Below, in pieces: positions 31,147-43,628 of a stretch of DNA of 64,000 nucleotides (position 1 is its first letter; the number at the start of each line of letters is the position of its first letter). Both the position numbers and the translations under genes were made by a program. The stretch spans positions 117,998,234 to 118,062,233 of the forward strand of contig NW_023605305.1 in assembly GCF_014898055.3 (NCBI RefSeq). Direction: 5' to 3'. Source of the DNA: Talpa occidentalis (Eukaryota > Chordata > Mammalia > Eulipotyphla > Talpidae). The notes under the pieces were generated by a model. The model searched no databases, was not told where the DNA came from, and worked only from the letters and a program-made list of their open reading frames with translations.

Positions 31147-32881
31147 TCTGCGGCCGATGTCTGGCCTAGTGCTGGGTACTGAGCCCCGCTGCAGCCCTCC
31201 CTCTGGGCTGGATGGCCTGTGTCACCCCGTGGTCCCTGGGGACTGTGCAATCAGAGGCGGATCGGGGGGCGTGGGGGCTGGAGGTGTGCTGCAGCGACTG
31301 TCTGGCCGGAGGCCAGTGGAGGCCGCAGGCACGAAGCAGGCCCTGCCCACAGCTGGGCGCCCACAGGGCACCATGCACATGCACGTGAGCAGCTGAGGCC
31401 TGGTGGGCACTGTGCACCCCCAGCCGAGCCGGCTTGGGCCTGCACCCCTGGGGCCACCGGCACCAGCACCCGCAGCCAGCAGAGCCTGCCTGCCCCCGCT
31501 CAGGGCCCCCCTACACAGGTCCCCTCCACACCCCCCACAGGACCCCCAGACACTCTGGCTCAGCCCCAGTGCTGGGGGGCAAGGGCAGGCAGGGCCTCGA
31601 GGTCACCGTGCCGTGCTGGGAGCCCCCGCCTGGCCGTTGATCTTGCGCCTGGGCCCACGGGCTCTGAGGGCTGGGCGGCTCTGAGGGCTCATTTCTCCGG
31701 CTGGGGGTGCCCAGAGAAGGTGAGAACTTGGGGATCACAGCAGTGGGGGCTGAGCTGCAGGGGCGTTTGTCCCCATGTGGCGAGGGTGTGCCAGCCGGCT
31801 GGCTCCTGTTGGGGATCCCCCCACCCCGTAAGCTAACCAGGAATTGCCGGGAGCAGAGGGGGGCTCCGGGGCGTGAAGACTTCATTAGGGCATCCGGGCT
31901 GCTCCCCCAGACCTCCCGCCAGTCGGGTTTCTGCCAAGTATGTGCCGGCGCAGGGAGTGTCTCAGGGAGGCCGCTGGGTCCCCGCGTCCCCCGCGGGCCC
32001 CCGCACGCCACCCCGCATCAGGGCCTCCAGCTGCTGGTTGACAACAGGCCCAGCCCACGTGCTGGGGGGGGGGTCTGGCCGGCTGCACATCTGCTGGCGC
32101 CCCCAGGGTCCTCCTGGAGCAGCATGGCCCAGCCCCTGCCCGGCGGCGGAAGGCTCCTGAACAGCTGGGCCTGGGCGCGGGGGACACGCTCCAGCAGGCG
32201 CCCGGAATGCAGACCCGGCCAGCTGTGCGCCTTCCAGGCGGGCGGGGCTGCGGCCACCCTGAGGTCAGGTGGGAAGAGGGCTCCGCTCTGGGCTGAGCGT
32301 GGGTCCCCACCCAGACCCAGGGCGGGGCCTCGGCACCTGAGGGTGACCCCCACGGATGGGGGACCAGGGCCCCTGGGCATGTGCCCCATCCAGGTGGGTG
32401 TTGAGACCCCAGAAGCCTTGTGTGTGGGTGGCGGCGTGACTGGGGCACCCCTAGTATGCCCAGCCCGGCCTGGTGCAGCCACTCGCACACCCCAACCTCT
32501 GGGCACCCACACCCTGGGTAGAGGAGCACCTCATCTAGAGAGACGACGTCTTCCCCCAGCTCTGGTCTCCCGAGCTTGGGGGCTCAGCCAGCTTGACCTG
32601 GAGGAACAGACCCCATTAAGCTCTGCCCTGGGCACACCCTCCTGAGAGGCTGCCCCCCCCAAGTCTCTCTCCTGACCACAGAAAGCAGGGGCTGCTGCTC
32701 CCCCACTGATCAGCCCTTCTCACGGCCACACCCCTCAAGGTCTCTGAACTCTGCCTGGACCACGCTGGCTTTTTCGCCTGCTTGGGGAAAGTCCACAACC
32801 CTGGATCAGTCTGCCAGCACCTACAGGCAGCCATCCAGGATTGCCTGCCCAGCCAAGGCACACCTTTCAACAGGACCCTGC

Positions 32882-33156
32882 TTTTTTTTTTTTTTTTAAG
32901 ATTTATTTATGCATACAAGAGCTGGGGTGTAAACCAGAGGTGTGTGTGGGGGTGAGAGGATCCACCAGAGACAGAGTGGGGAGCAGAGCAGGCAGACTGA
33001 CCGAAGTACACTGCTGAGGGGAGCAGCGGGCGAGTCAGGAGAGGTCTGCTGCGCCATGTGGGTAGCTCCCTGGCCAGCCGGAGATCGAACTCGTGCTGCA
33101 ATGGCTGCGGACAGCTGCTAGTGCTATGTTTAACCCCTGAGGCACCGGGGAGGCCC
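32882..33156 (-). mobile_element. tRNA-derived SINE copy 4
   Basis: Same family and orientation as the other copies. Flanking 8-base direct repeats ACCCTGCT (32875-32882 and 33158-33165) mark the target-site duplication. It shares the ATGCATACAAGAGCTGGGG tail variant with copy 1, so these two may be one subfamily. Confidence 0.9.
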
Positions 33157-33918
33157 TACCCTGCTGTTCTTACCGGGGTGGTTCAGTGGGATGGGGCCCT
33201 TTCCGGGGTCAGGGTGGGCTGACTGTAGAGAGCTGGCTCCCACCTCCCTCCACTGAGCTTGCTCACACGGGGGGGGCTCACGGGCCCCCTTGGCAGGCTG
33301 AGACCAGCTCCTGAGGAGAGGACAGCGAGGGGGCCAGCTGTGCGGGTGGTATTGAGCAGCCCCCAGACTGACCCCCAGTGCCAGCTTCAGGGTGGGGGGC
33401 TGTGGAAGCACTTCTGTGAAAACGGGGAGCTGTAGATTCTGGCAGGATGCAGTCACCCTCCAGCCAGAGCCTGGGCCTGCTGGGCGGGGGAACCATCCTG
33501 GGTCTGGGCGGTGGGGGGCCCGCCACACAGGGAGGCCAGGGACTGGCCCTGGTCTTGGGGCGGGGTGGTGGGTGCCGGGCGGGGGACTGGGGACCAGCCC
33601 GGGTCTCGGGGCAGGGGGCCGCCCAGCAGCCAGGTGCAGGCAGAGGCTGGGGAAGATGTAGGCAGCCCTGCCCGTGGGGCCTAGAGGACCTGCCTGGCCA
33701 AGGCCTCTGCTCCTGGAGCCTGTGGGCCGAGGTCGTCCCCGGTGGCCTGGGCCTGGCTGCCCAGCCAGCGCCTGCGTGAGGTGGCCGTCCCCGGGCCCTG
33801 AGCTTGGGAGGGGTGCGCTGCGGGGCACTGGGGTGCAGGTGGCCACCACTGCCACATGTCTTCTTAGGGCCCAGAGGCCCAGGGGGCGGCTTGGCCGGAG
33901 GCTTCTGTTTGCATTTTG

Positions 33919-33955
33919 TGATGAAAGAAACCGAGGCTGAAGCCACAGACCTGGC
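33919..33955 (+). repeat. MIR-like scrap
   Basis: GATGAAAGAAACCGAGGCTG resembles the well-known MIR segment that reads GAGGAAACTGAGGCTCAGAG. Too short for certainty. Confidence 0.3.
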
Positions 33956-35379
33956 CACACAGACCTGGACGGTCTGAGAGGGCAGGGGCGACCAAGCCTC
34001 ACCCCAAGCCACCTCTGTCCAGCAGGCTCAGGCCCCTGGAAAGGAGAGCCTGGCCTGAACTGCACGTGGCCCTTCTGGCCTGGGGTTCAGACACGAGGCT
34101 TGGTGGCAGCAGCCATCGTTGAGCCACAAGGAGAAGGTCCTGCCCGGACCCGAGCCACCCCCCAGACCCCATGTGTGTGTTGGGGAGCAATCGGCCCCAC
34201 CAGGGAGCAGCCCCCACACCTGGGGGCCAGAACCTGCCTTTTGACAGGAGGAGGTGGCCGGGAAGCCAAGCCTACCAGGCCCCTAAACTGTTCCAGCGGG
34301 TCCCAGCCTGAGGAGGGCAGCATTGGCTGGGGACCCTGGTGGGCCTGCCCTGAGCACCAGGAAGCCCCAGGTCTTTCTACTCCATGTAGCCCCACTGTGT
34401 GAGGGATACTTGAACCCCAGGAGCAGGGACCCCCAGGATGCTCACTGAGCTCCTTTGGGCTCAGGCTTCAGTGACAGGGGGCTCAGAACCACAGCCCCCA
34501 CCCCCACAGCTGCCCAGCGCACAGGGCCTGCCTTCTGAGCTCCTACACATGCTGCAGAACCCGCCCCAAAGGCCCCCTATCTGGGCGAGCTGCCCGTCCT
34601 GTGGACTCCCACATCCAGGCTCCATGCCCAGCCTGCCCCATGGCTGCCTATGCCATCCCTGAACACGGGCCCAGGGGTGGGGTCCAGTGTCCACTCAGGG
34701 ACCAGATGGCTTAGTGGATGGGTGGGGAGGGCACCCAGGTGGGGAACAGGCTGGGCGAGAGGGGCAGGCGGCCCACAGACAAGCAGGCGTGGTGCCGGCC
34801 CGTGCCCGCCGGTCCTGCCTGCTGGCCCTGGCCCTCTGCCCAGTGAGACGCCCAGTGAGATGCGGGGCTGGTGCGGGGCTGTGGGCCGGGCAGGCTCAGG
34901 GAGGAGACTCGGGCTGTCCGCTCTGCCCTCAAATGGAATGTGAGACCCGAGGCTCTGGGTCAGCTGCAGGGTGCCCTCCCGCGGGCCACACTCCGCCCGT
35001 GCCCCTGAGCCCCCTGTGGAGTCCCCTGGAGGGGAGTGGGGTGCCGGCCTCCGCCCAGCGCATGGCCCAGGGCTGAGAGTGGCTTGGAGTAGGTTGGCCA
35101 GGTCCCCGCGGATTTGGGGGGAGGCAGGTGGAGGGAACTGCCGGCACCCCGTGGGAGGCCCAGGGAAGGACCTGGGACCGTGGCCCAGGCGGCGGCAGAG
35201 CGGGACAGCACGGAGGGACGGCGACGCGGCCGAGTCCCAGCCTGAGCCCCTGGGCAGCAGGTGGGCCGCAGGGAGGGGTGTGACCACCTCTGCCCCTGTG
35301 CCCTTCCCCCGCCAGGTCTCCTCCCTACTGGGGCGCCCCCAAGTCCTGCTCGCCCCAGGGCCTGGGGTCCCCTCCACTC

Positions 35380-36350
35380 GGACGCGCGAAGGTCACTGGT
35401 GCGGCCCATGAGCAGGCGCGCACGCCCGCGCTCCGGCCGCCACATCTTGGCCCTGGAGCGGCCGTGGGGCGGGAGCGGGGACGGCGGGCGTGGGCGGTGC
35501 GAGGGGCGTGGGCGGGGCGTGGGGGGTATGGGCGGGGAGTGGGCGGCGCAGAGGGGCATGTGGGCGGGGCGAGGGGGGTGTGCGGAAGGGGCGGGGCGTG
35601 TGTGGGGGCGGAGCGAGGGGAGTGTGGGCGGTGCAAAGGGTGTGTGGGCGGGGCGAGGAGCATGTGGGCGGGGCGAGGGGGCGTGTGCGTCAGGGGCGGG
35701 ACGAGGGGCGTGTGGGCGGGGCATGGGCGTGTGGGCGGGGCGTGGGCGGGGCGCTGGCGTCAGGGCCCCCCCCCCCACCGCGGGAGCCGCACCCCCGCAG
35801 GGCGGCCTCCTCGCCGGGAGCGGCCTCCTCCCCCTCGGCCTCCCGCGCGGAGCCACCGCCCGCCCGCCTGGCAGGGGCCGCGCCCGCCGGGGCCGGCCGC
35901 GTCGTCGCTGCCCGGGGCGCGGCCGAGTGAGCGCCGGGCCGGCCGTCGGAGGGGCGCCTGCCGTCTCCCCGCGGGCCGCCTCCCCGCATCAGGCTCCCCC
36001 GACGGCGGCCGTGGCGCGCTGGGCCGCCTATTTCCCGAGCCCTTTGCCTGCCCCGGCCCGGCCCCCGCCCAGGGTCGCCGCGGCCCGACGGTGGGGCGCC
36101 CTCCCGGCCCGGCCCCCGGCGCCCCAGCCTCGTGGGGCTCTGGCGGGCCTGGCCTGCTCACCCGGTGCCTGCGCCCGGTGCTGCCCCAGGGCTGGTGGGG
36201 GCGCCACCTGCCCGCGCCTTCCCGGGCCTCCCCGCATCGGGGGCAAAGCTGGCGTCCTGGGGGCGCCCGCTGAGGGCCGGGCGCTGAGGGGCAGGGCGGG
36301 GCGCGGGCTCAGCCGGGGCCTGGGGCTGTTCGGGCTTGGGCGCTGCTTTT
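35380..36350. other. CpG island in the WNT9A-PRSS38 spacer
   Basis: Dense CpG and GC-rich sequence, with the G-rich minisatellite in its left half and a more ordinary CpG-rich region at 35.77-36.35 kb. No exon is recognised. It could be the promoter of an unannotated non-coding RNA or simply a GC-biased repeat-expanded region. Confidence 0.55.
35460..35760. repeat. G-rich minisatellite (GTGTGGGCGGGGCGAGGG-type units)
   Basis: Irregular tandem units of about 15-25 bases built from GTGTGGGCGGGGC and GAGGGG words extend for about 300 bases. Closely spaced G-runs on the plus strand could form G-quadruplexes. The minus strand opens a Pro/His-rich frame that I reject as a gene. Confidence 0.85.
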
Positions 36351-37587
36351 TCCGGCCGTGGCTGTAACACAGGCACTTGTGGACCCCAGAAAAGCAGAAG
36401 AAAAAGCTGAAGGGTGGGGCCGAGGCGCCCCCCCCCAGTCCTGCGTCTCCCGGGAGGCCCCAAATTCCCAGAATTCCTCCCCCCTTTCCGGCTGGTGGGT
36501 CTGGAGCTCCGGCCTGGCCTGTGGCCCGTGCCCGTGCGGGAGTGGAGGCTGCGGGACTCCACCCCAGACCACCGCTCCCAGCACAGCCCGACTCCTCTGA
36601 CCCACCTCGGGGGGCTGCCCGGCGTCACCCGGCCCTTCCCGGCACCCGGACAGGCCTGGCGGGGTGGGGGCCGGGGTGAGCGTCGGGGCAGCCGTGCTTT
36701 GTTCTGCCAGGCCGAGTCCGCGAGGGCCCAGACCCCTCTCCCCAGACCAGGGCTCCAGCCTCCGCCAGACTTGTGAGGCCAAGCTTCGAGCCCTGGGGCT
36801 CCAGTGGGGGGGCGGGAGACTGATGTCACGGCCCCCCTGGGCCCAGGGTGCTGTTCTGCTGCTCCAGGCAGCTGGCCGGAACAGAAACTTGCCCGCGGCT
36901 GCAGGGCTGTGCTTGTGAGGGGGCAGGTGTGGGCCTGCCCCAGCGCGCTGGTGTGGCCGCCCACCGCGCCTGCCCACACTTGCCATCTCTCCCGTGGAGG
37001 GCGAGGCGGGCCCCCTTCCTCAGCGGAGGGGCCTCCCTGGCACAGATGCCGGGCCCGGGTCTCAGGAGGCGCTTGTGCTCTGGCATGGGAGGGGTGCTTG
37101 TGTCAGCACAGCCGAGGATGAGGCCTCACAGTCCCTGGCCGCCCAGCTCCAGGCCCCACCTCCCTGCTCGGCCTGTGTTGTGGACAGCTCAGGGTCTGCC
37201 CCCCGACTACCTGCCCGTCTCTGTGGGCTCCCTGGGGCTCCCCAGTGGGCGGAGCAGCCTGGCCATCTCCTTGGGAGCCTCCTGCCTGGCCTCGGGGGGG
37301 CCAGCACCCCACCTGGCTCCGATGAGCGCAGGGACTGCACCGTGCAGCCCCTGTGCTGCCCCAGGCGCAGGCCAGGAGCTGTGGGGTGAGGGGTGGGAAG
37401 GACACCCAGGTTTGATAGGCAGAGCCTGATGTGTTGGGGGGACCTCCACCCGCCAGACTGCCCTGCTTTGCTGGGCAGGGAGGGAGCCAGGGTGAAGCCC
37501 TCACTGACCAGTGGGTATGCCCCAGACATGTGCAGCCAGGCTGTGTGCTGAGGGCGCCGCATGGCAGCTCTCCTGGCTGCCCCCGGG

Positions 37588-37612
37588 CCTCAGTTTCCCC
37601 ACCTGCACACAG
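37588..37612 (-). repeat. MIR-like scrap (antisense)
   Basis: CCTCAGTTTCCCCACCTGCA resembles the reverse of the MIR core end. Very short. Confidence 0.3.
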
Positions 37613-39667
37613 GCTGGCACGGGCAGGGGATATGCTGCAGCCCAGAGATGGGGGTCTTCAGGGCTGCTGCAGGCCAGGGCTCCAGCTCCCTCACTTGTGG
37701 GCGGGGGGGCTTTGTCCCTGCCCCTTGACCCACCCTGCCCCAGCTCCCAGGTGTGGGCATGACCTGTGGGGGCCGCAGCCTCCAGTTGGGCTCTGGGCTG
37801 TTGGCTGTGGGCGCTCCTTGAACCCTTCTCCCACCCCTGCGGGGCCTCACATCACAGGCTGGGGGCCAGGTGCGTGGCCGTCCCCATGGCCTCTCAGCCC
37901 AGGGCCCAGCCAAGGGTGTCCTGGGCACACTGGCCAGAGGCCCTGACCCAGTACCTTGGGGCTGGGGGCTGGGGCCGCCGTGCCCCTCTCACGGGTGCCC
38001 TGCTCCCTGCAGACTGGTCAGTGGGGCCAGGGGCCCTTCTTGTGGCTTGGCAGGAGGGTCTGGTGGGGGCGCCTCGGTGGCTGCAGCAGCGAGCTGCAGT
38101 GGGCACTAGGGATAAGCCCCTGGAAACCCTGGGCAGTTGGCAGGAGGAGGACTTGTGTGGGGCCCTCAGGGTGCCTCCTGTGCCTTTGGGGGTAGGGAGG
38201 CATTCAGAGTGAGGGTGGATGGGGGCCATGGGGGGGGCTGGGTGGCCAGGAGCTGTTTGGGTGGGAGCTGTGCACCCGAGTAGGGGTCCGCAGGGCCCGG
38301 GGCTCGGGACATGGAGGACAGAAGTGGCCAGGACACGCTGCACAGAGTGGGGGCGCTCAGCAGGCCCTAGGGAGGGAGGTGGGGGCGGGAGAGGAGCGCA
38401 GCCTGCAGAGGGCACCCCACCCCCCAGGTCCTGGGCATTGGGCTGACAGAGACGCCATCTGAGCCCTTGGTCCCGCCAATACGGCCGGGGGGCCCCGATA
38501 GCCCCCGTGCCCCAGGGCCCTGCTCCTGCCCTGTGGCACTGGCCGTGGCCCTGGGCTGTCAAGACCTGGAGGTGGTTTCCTGGCGTTTGGTTCCACGGCA
38601 CACCCTGGCCTGTGGGAGGGGAGGGGTGGCCAGAGAGGGGTGGGGGCAGGAGACAAATCAGCTGCGACAGCAAATGAGAAGGGGGTGTCACAGCCTGGCT
38701 GCCTTGGACCCCAGCATTGTCCACACCTCCTGCAGGGGCTGGCCGCCACCGCCACCATGGCCCAGCTGGCTTCATCCCAGAGCCTGCTGGGGTGCGGCCC
38801 TGTCTGTGGCCCAGGGGCACCTTGGCCGGGCGTGGGGACCCCAGGGCTGCCCTGCAGTTCTGGCTGAAGGGGGCAACACCCACCCCTCCTGGTCAGATGT
38901 GCCTTCCCTCAATGTCAGGCGCACTGGCTGGGCGGGGGGCAGCAGAGGCCACAGGGAGGCAGAGGCAACGGCAGGCCCTGTCCAAGGACAGGGAGGTGAA
39001 GTGGCCTCTGCTCTGCTGCATTTTGCTGGAAAGCCTGAGAAGAGGAAAAGGAAAATACACCCAGGGCCACAGGGACCACCGCTGGACAGGGCAGGGGCAG
39101 GCCTCCGGCATCCAGCGCCCGAACCCCAGTGGCCAGGGTCTGCCCTCTGTCCACACTGGCCCTGGCGTCCTCTGGCAAACCTCCCCAGCCCCCAGCCCAC
39201 CTGAAGTGCTGCCAAGCTGGCCACAATGCCAGGGTGGCCTCCGCCCAGACCCCTCGCGGCCCAGGTCCACCGCGCCAGCTGCGGCCGCCTCCGCGTCCCC
39301 CGGAGCCCACGCCAGCAGGTGGGTGGCCCAGGTGGGAGAGGCCAGACCCAGTCTTAGTGGGTGAAAGCCAAAGGCACCCCAGCCCAGCCCCCCAGCAGAA
39401 GCCAGGACCCCTCCCTGCTGCAGGACCCCCTCCCGCTGCCTCCCCCGCCCCCTACGCCAGCCGGCTGTGAGTGAGGGGCTGGGGGTAGGGAAGGTGGGCA
39501 GAGTGGGGGAGGGGCACAAGTAAAGGGGGGCACGGGGGAGAGTGGGGGTGCAGGGAGGGTGGGGGAGGGGCGTGGGGGGCAGGGTTGCGGAGTGGGGGAG
39601 GCTTGGCCTTGGGGGCCCTCCACCGAGGGAGCGGCCTGGAGGCCGGGAGTGTAAACACGCCTCCTCC

Positions 39668-39738
39668 GCAGATGTTCCTGGAAAATGTTTAGGCTGTGTC
39701 GACTATGAAATTCCCATCAACGTTTTATTAATCCCAGG
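39668..39738. promoter_or_regulatory. AT-rich islet, candidate conserved non-coding element
   Basis: Seventy bases of balanced composition (GTTCCTGGAAAATGTTTAGG, then CATCAACG and TTTTATTAATCC) are embedded in several kilobases of over 65 percent GC. No repeat signature and no open exon. TTCCTGGAA is a STAT-type palindrome and TTTTATTAATC resembles homeodomain/HOX sites. Confidence 0.4.
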
Positions 39739-42495
39739 CACTGGCTGCCGACCCCGCCTGACCCCCCGGCCGTCGCTGGGAGGGTCTGGCTCCGGAGGGT
39801 CCGGCCATGGGAGATGGCTCGGGTGGGCAGTCGCCGACCACGCACCCCTCTGGCCTCAGGACCAGCTGCCACCCCCGGCAGGGCCAGGGCCAGGGCCAGG
39901 GCGCGGCCAGCGGTTCCCGGAGGCCTGCTCCGGCGATCCGTCCCTGGGGTGGGGCTCGTCAGTAGTGGAGTAGTAGTCCCACTTAGCTGGGAGCTAGGCT
40001 GGCTCTGGTCAGGAGGGCGTCTGGCAGCCCCTACCTCTTCAGGGCGGAGTGGCTGGGGCGCCCCAGCACACCCCGCCCTTGGCCACAGCCCCCCCGCCAC
40101 AGCCCCCCCACCTCTTGCAGTCGCAAGGGCTGGGGCAGGGGAGCACCCAGAGACAGGACAGGCCCAGGTCCCGCCTCTGTGGGGGACCAGACCCATCTAA
40201 CCCTGCCCCAGCCTCCAGGCCCCATCCCACCCTCAGCTCCCCTGGCTGTGGGGGCACCCTGCTCTTCAAGCCTCCAGGAGAGGCTGCAGAGGGGGAAAGA
40301 GGCTCTGAGGGAAGGGTGAGGGGCTTTCTGAGGCCAGGGGAGCCCTCCTCTTGGGCCCAGGAGGGGGTCTCCAGCCTCATCCAGGGGAGGGTGGCCCCTG
40401 CGCCCCAAGCACCTTGGGGCCCAGGCCAGCCCCTCCTGCTGGAGCGCCCCAGTGGGTGCCCAGCTGTCCCAGGAGGGCAATGGGTGAGGTCCATCTCAGG
40501 GGAGCACAAGGCCTTTTCTCTGTCCCCACCCACACCATCCTCCACACCCCCCCCCCCCACCCCACCAAGCAGCAGGGAGCGCAGACCCCGGCGTGCAGTC
40601 CCTCGAGCTTCTTGCTGCTGTGTTTTTAAGACATATTTTCAGGGGTTTGCTGCTGCGTGAGACCCCAGTGATTTTGATACGGGCCTTAAACTCAGCCCTT
40701 GTCAACCTCTTAGGAAACGCTTTCCAAAGGGATGGGGCTTGTGAGGTTCATCTGCAGGAACCCCTGGCTGTCGTGGCCCTTGGGAAGCCCAGCGCAGAAT
40801 TCACGCAGCCCGCGGGGGTCTGGACGTGGAAAAGGGGGCCGGCCGCTGTTCCTCTAACTGCCCAGGCTGCTACCAGTGCCGGCTGCTGCCCCGGCGTGGC
40901 CCACCCCACCTCCTGGGGTGCCCCCAGCCCCCTGCAGCCCCCCTCCAAGCCTGAAAACACCCCCCTGCCCGTTCTCTGGCCCCCCGCAGTGGCCACAGCA
41001 GCTCACACGTGCCTCAGCACCAGGCTCCTCTCTTCCGCCTCTCAGGGGTGTGAGGCTGCGGACTCTGGCCCGCCTCTCTTCCTGGACGCGGCCCGACCGA
41101 GTCCTCGGCCTGCTGACCGGGCTGTCCTCTGGTGCGTCTGTTTCCATGTTGGATTGTGCTTGCGTTGATGTGGTGGACGCTGACCCTGTGGGTTACACGG
41201 CTCGTGAAGTCTCTCCGGCTCGAGAGGATGTTTTTTCAATCTTTTATTTTCTTGCTACACAAAAGCTTTTTTAACTAGTTGTTTATTGAGGTAACATTAT
41301 TTACACGCAGTCTGTGTCTCAGGGGTGTCGGTCTGCACTCCGTGCCTGAGTGGCTTTGCGTTTCCTTCCCCGCTATGTCTGTGTGGCAAGGAGGAGGGTG
41401 TTCAACCTGCGCCCCAGCTGCCCTCTTTGGGTCCCCAGCCTCATCCCTTTGCTCCCTCAGAAAGCCTGCTCTGCACAGCTTGCCCCCCCACCCTCAAGCC
41501 AGAGTAAGGCTACTCGGGGGCTCACCCCCCCAGAGTAAGGCTACTTGGCCAGGACTCTCTCTGGACAGGTCAAATTGCACGCTTGCGGCCTTGCATGCCC
41601 TTGGCGTTTCCATTTCGCAGGTGCGCTTGTGCCCACTCAGAGTGTTTTGTACAGGGGTGTGCCCCGGCCCCAGGACAAGTGACAGCCCAGCGCCCCCACA
41701 GGATGTTCTGGTATCTGCCGGTGCACCTCACTTCCATATCCCAGGCCTTCCCATGAAGGTTTTCTCCTGCTGGTTTGGGTTGAATGTACACTTGGCCATC
41801 AACTTACCTGGCTGGGGGTCTGAACTAATCTGAGGACACTGGCTGTTTCAATTTGTTCAACGGATTCTTTTAAAGAGCACTCTGAGCGCTCCCGGGGGGC
41901 GGGGGCGGGCTGGTGCCTGCTGCTGAGGCTCTGGCGCCCTCCCTCCCTCCCTTTCGTAGGGGACTCCGCCCTCTACCCAGAAGGAGCTAGCTGGGCCAGG
42001 CCCCCCTCACGGGGTTTCTCGCCATGGGGCGGTCCTCACTGCCCACAGCGGTGTGGTTCCCGCTGCTCCTCCCTGCCAAGGAGACATGGAAGCGCCAAGG
42101 CTCCCTGCTGGCTGCTGGCCCCTGGGTGCTGAGGGGCAGGAGATGAGGGGCAGTCTTCCTGGGACCCCAGAAACACTGAGGGTCTACTTAATGCATTTCC
42201 CACGGACTCGCCACTTGTTAACACTGGAAATAGCTGGATTTCGGGCAAACCTCTCTGTTGCTATTTTTGCCGTGAGGAGTGGTTAGTGTGCGACCCACAC
42301 GCCCCGGCTCCCCGATACGCAGCCTGGATGGTGGGGTGACCTGCTCAGCTGTGATGTGCTGTCTTGCAAGGCGCAGGTGGTTGCTGCTTGCTGGCCCTTG
42401 CTGGGCTCCCACCCGCGGGAAGGGAGGAGTCTGGCGCCGGGGCTAAGGCGTGGCTGAGGAAGCCTCGGCCTAGGGCTCAACTCAAATGTGAAGGA

Positions 42496-42538
42496 GTTTC
42501 CCACAGATAGGGACCGCTGACCAGGTGTCGGGGGGGCT
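42496..42538 (+). repeat. 43-bp duplicated segment, copy A
   Basis: GTTTCCCACAG followed by GGACCGCTGACCAGGTGTCG recurs at 44395-44437 with about 39 of 43 positions identical and the same orientation. Copy A lies downstream of the PRSS38 polyadenylation signal. Confidence 0.75.
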
Positions 42539-42616
42539 CACAGGTTCCCGGTTTCTGTGATGAGCTTGTCTATTTCCAGCACTCCTGGGGTTAGGTACGG
42601 TAAATAATTTATTTCC

Positions 42617-42642
42617 TAAAAAGTGAAACTTTTCACTTTTTA
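42617..42642. repeat. Perfect 12-base inverted repeat with 2-base loop
   Basis: TAAAAAGTGAAA, then CT, then TTTCACTTTTTA. It lies in an AT-richer zone downstream of PRSS38. It could be the remains of a palindromic DNA transposon or a chance palindrome. Confidence 0.8.
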
Positions 42643-43115
42643 AATGCACGGAGCACGGAAGTGCTCTTGTGAGAGAGATGTTTGGTGTTGAGGGACTAAC
42701 CTGGTCGCCTCTTGTTTCCTGTTCTCCCTATGGTTTTATATTTTGGTCAGTGTTTTTTTTTTTTTTTTTTCCACTTTAAACTATTTTTTCAGAGTCCAGA
42801 CAGTTCACGCCTCCAGGGCTGCAGGGCGGGCTGAGCCTCTGCTGTGGCCTTCAGCCCTAGCTGTGCCTCGTGTCCGCTTGTGTGGGGCTTTCAGCTGGGG
42901 CTCTGGTGCCTGCACCTCTCTGACAGGGCCTGGGAGCGGTGGGGCCACGACTGGCCCTCTGCAGGGCTCCTAGGGCAGCAGGGCCCACAGCTGCGTGGGG
43001 CATGGGCCCTTTGTCCTGCCGCCTACTGGGGCCGTTGACAGGGGCAGGCAGGCTGCAGGAGCCACCGACCGGCACTGGGGTAGAAAAATGGGTGTGGGGC
43101 TTCTGGGGCACTTGC

Positions 43116-43121
43116 TTTATT
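43116..43121 (-). terminator. PRSS38: PRSS38 polyadenylation signal AATAAA
   Basis: The minus strand reads GTAAATAAAGCAAG. It lies about 255 bases beyond the PRSS38 stop codon, giving a short 3'UTR of about 270-280 bases. Confidence 0.8.
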
Positions 43122-43373
43122 TACTGTCTTGCTAGCTCACAGGCACCAAGATGTCCTGCCTGCCCTGGGCACCCCGGACCTCCTCTGGCAAGGCCAGCCT
43201 CTGCCCAGGCCAGCCTCTGCCCTCTTGCTGTGGCCCCGGCCAGCCCTTCCCAGCCCTGAGTCTGGGCCCGGCTCGCAGCCCTCCCCTGGCTCAGTGTCCC
43301 AAGCCTTGGTGGATGGACTGGGCAGGGGCAGGTCGCGAAGGCCCGCACTGAGAGGGCGGGGTGGTGCTTGGCC

Positions 43374-43628
43374 CTAGCACACTGACCCGATGGCCAGCAT
43401 GGTCACCAGGATGGTGAGCGTGGCCCTGGGAGCGCAGGCACACGCTGGGAGGGGCTGAGGGGGCAGGGGCAAGCGCGCGATCTGACGGTGGATCCACATC
43501 GAGAAGTAGGAGACGCGCGCAAAGACGGCCGGGTACATGGGGTACGCACAGCCGCGCCCCCAGCTCACCACGCCGACCTGCATCCAGCTGTGGTTGAATT
43601 CACAGACGAGCGGGCCTCCCGAGTCACC
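43374..43628 (-). CDS. PRSS38: PRSS38 coding exon 4 (terminal)
   Basis: The acceptor TTTTCCAG|GGTGAC begins [15 protein letters not shown] with the catalytic Ser. The segment [14 protein letters not shown] has Ala where Gly226 is expected. It ends [12 protein letters not shown] then TAG (43376-43374). Confidence 0.94.
   Translation of the reverse strand, partial: GDSGGPLVCEFNHSWMQVGVVSWGRGCAYPMYPAVFARVSYFSMWIHRQIARLPLPPQPLPACACAPRATLTILVTMLAIGSVC

Larger units (their letters stand above)
27886..43090. other. Intergenic spacer between convergent WNT9A and PRSS38
   Basis: Fifteen kilobases of mainly GC-rich unique-looking DNA between two 3' ends. I recognise one SINE (32882), a CpG island with minisatellite (35.4-36.3 kb), a motif-rich islet at 30.3 kb, an AT-rich islet at 39.7 kb, short MIR-like scraps and an AT-richer zone at 41.2-42.8 kb. 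No protein-coding exon is supportable. Confidence 0.6.

Noticed and set aside
35325..35856. Proline/histidine-rich minus-strand open frame
   Set aside because: It is a translation of the G-rich minisatellite; periodic peptide text follows from the DNA repeat.
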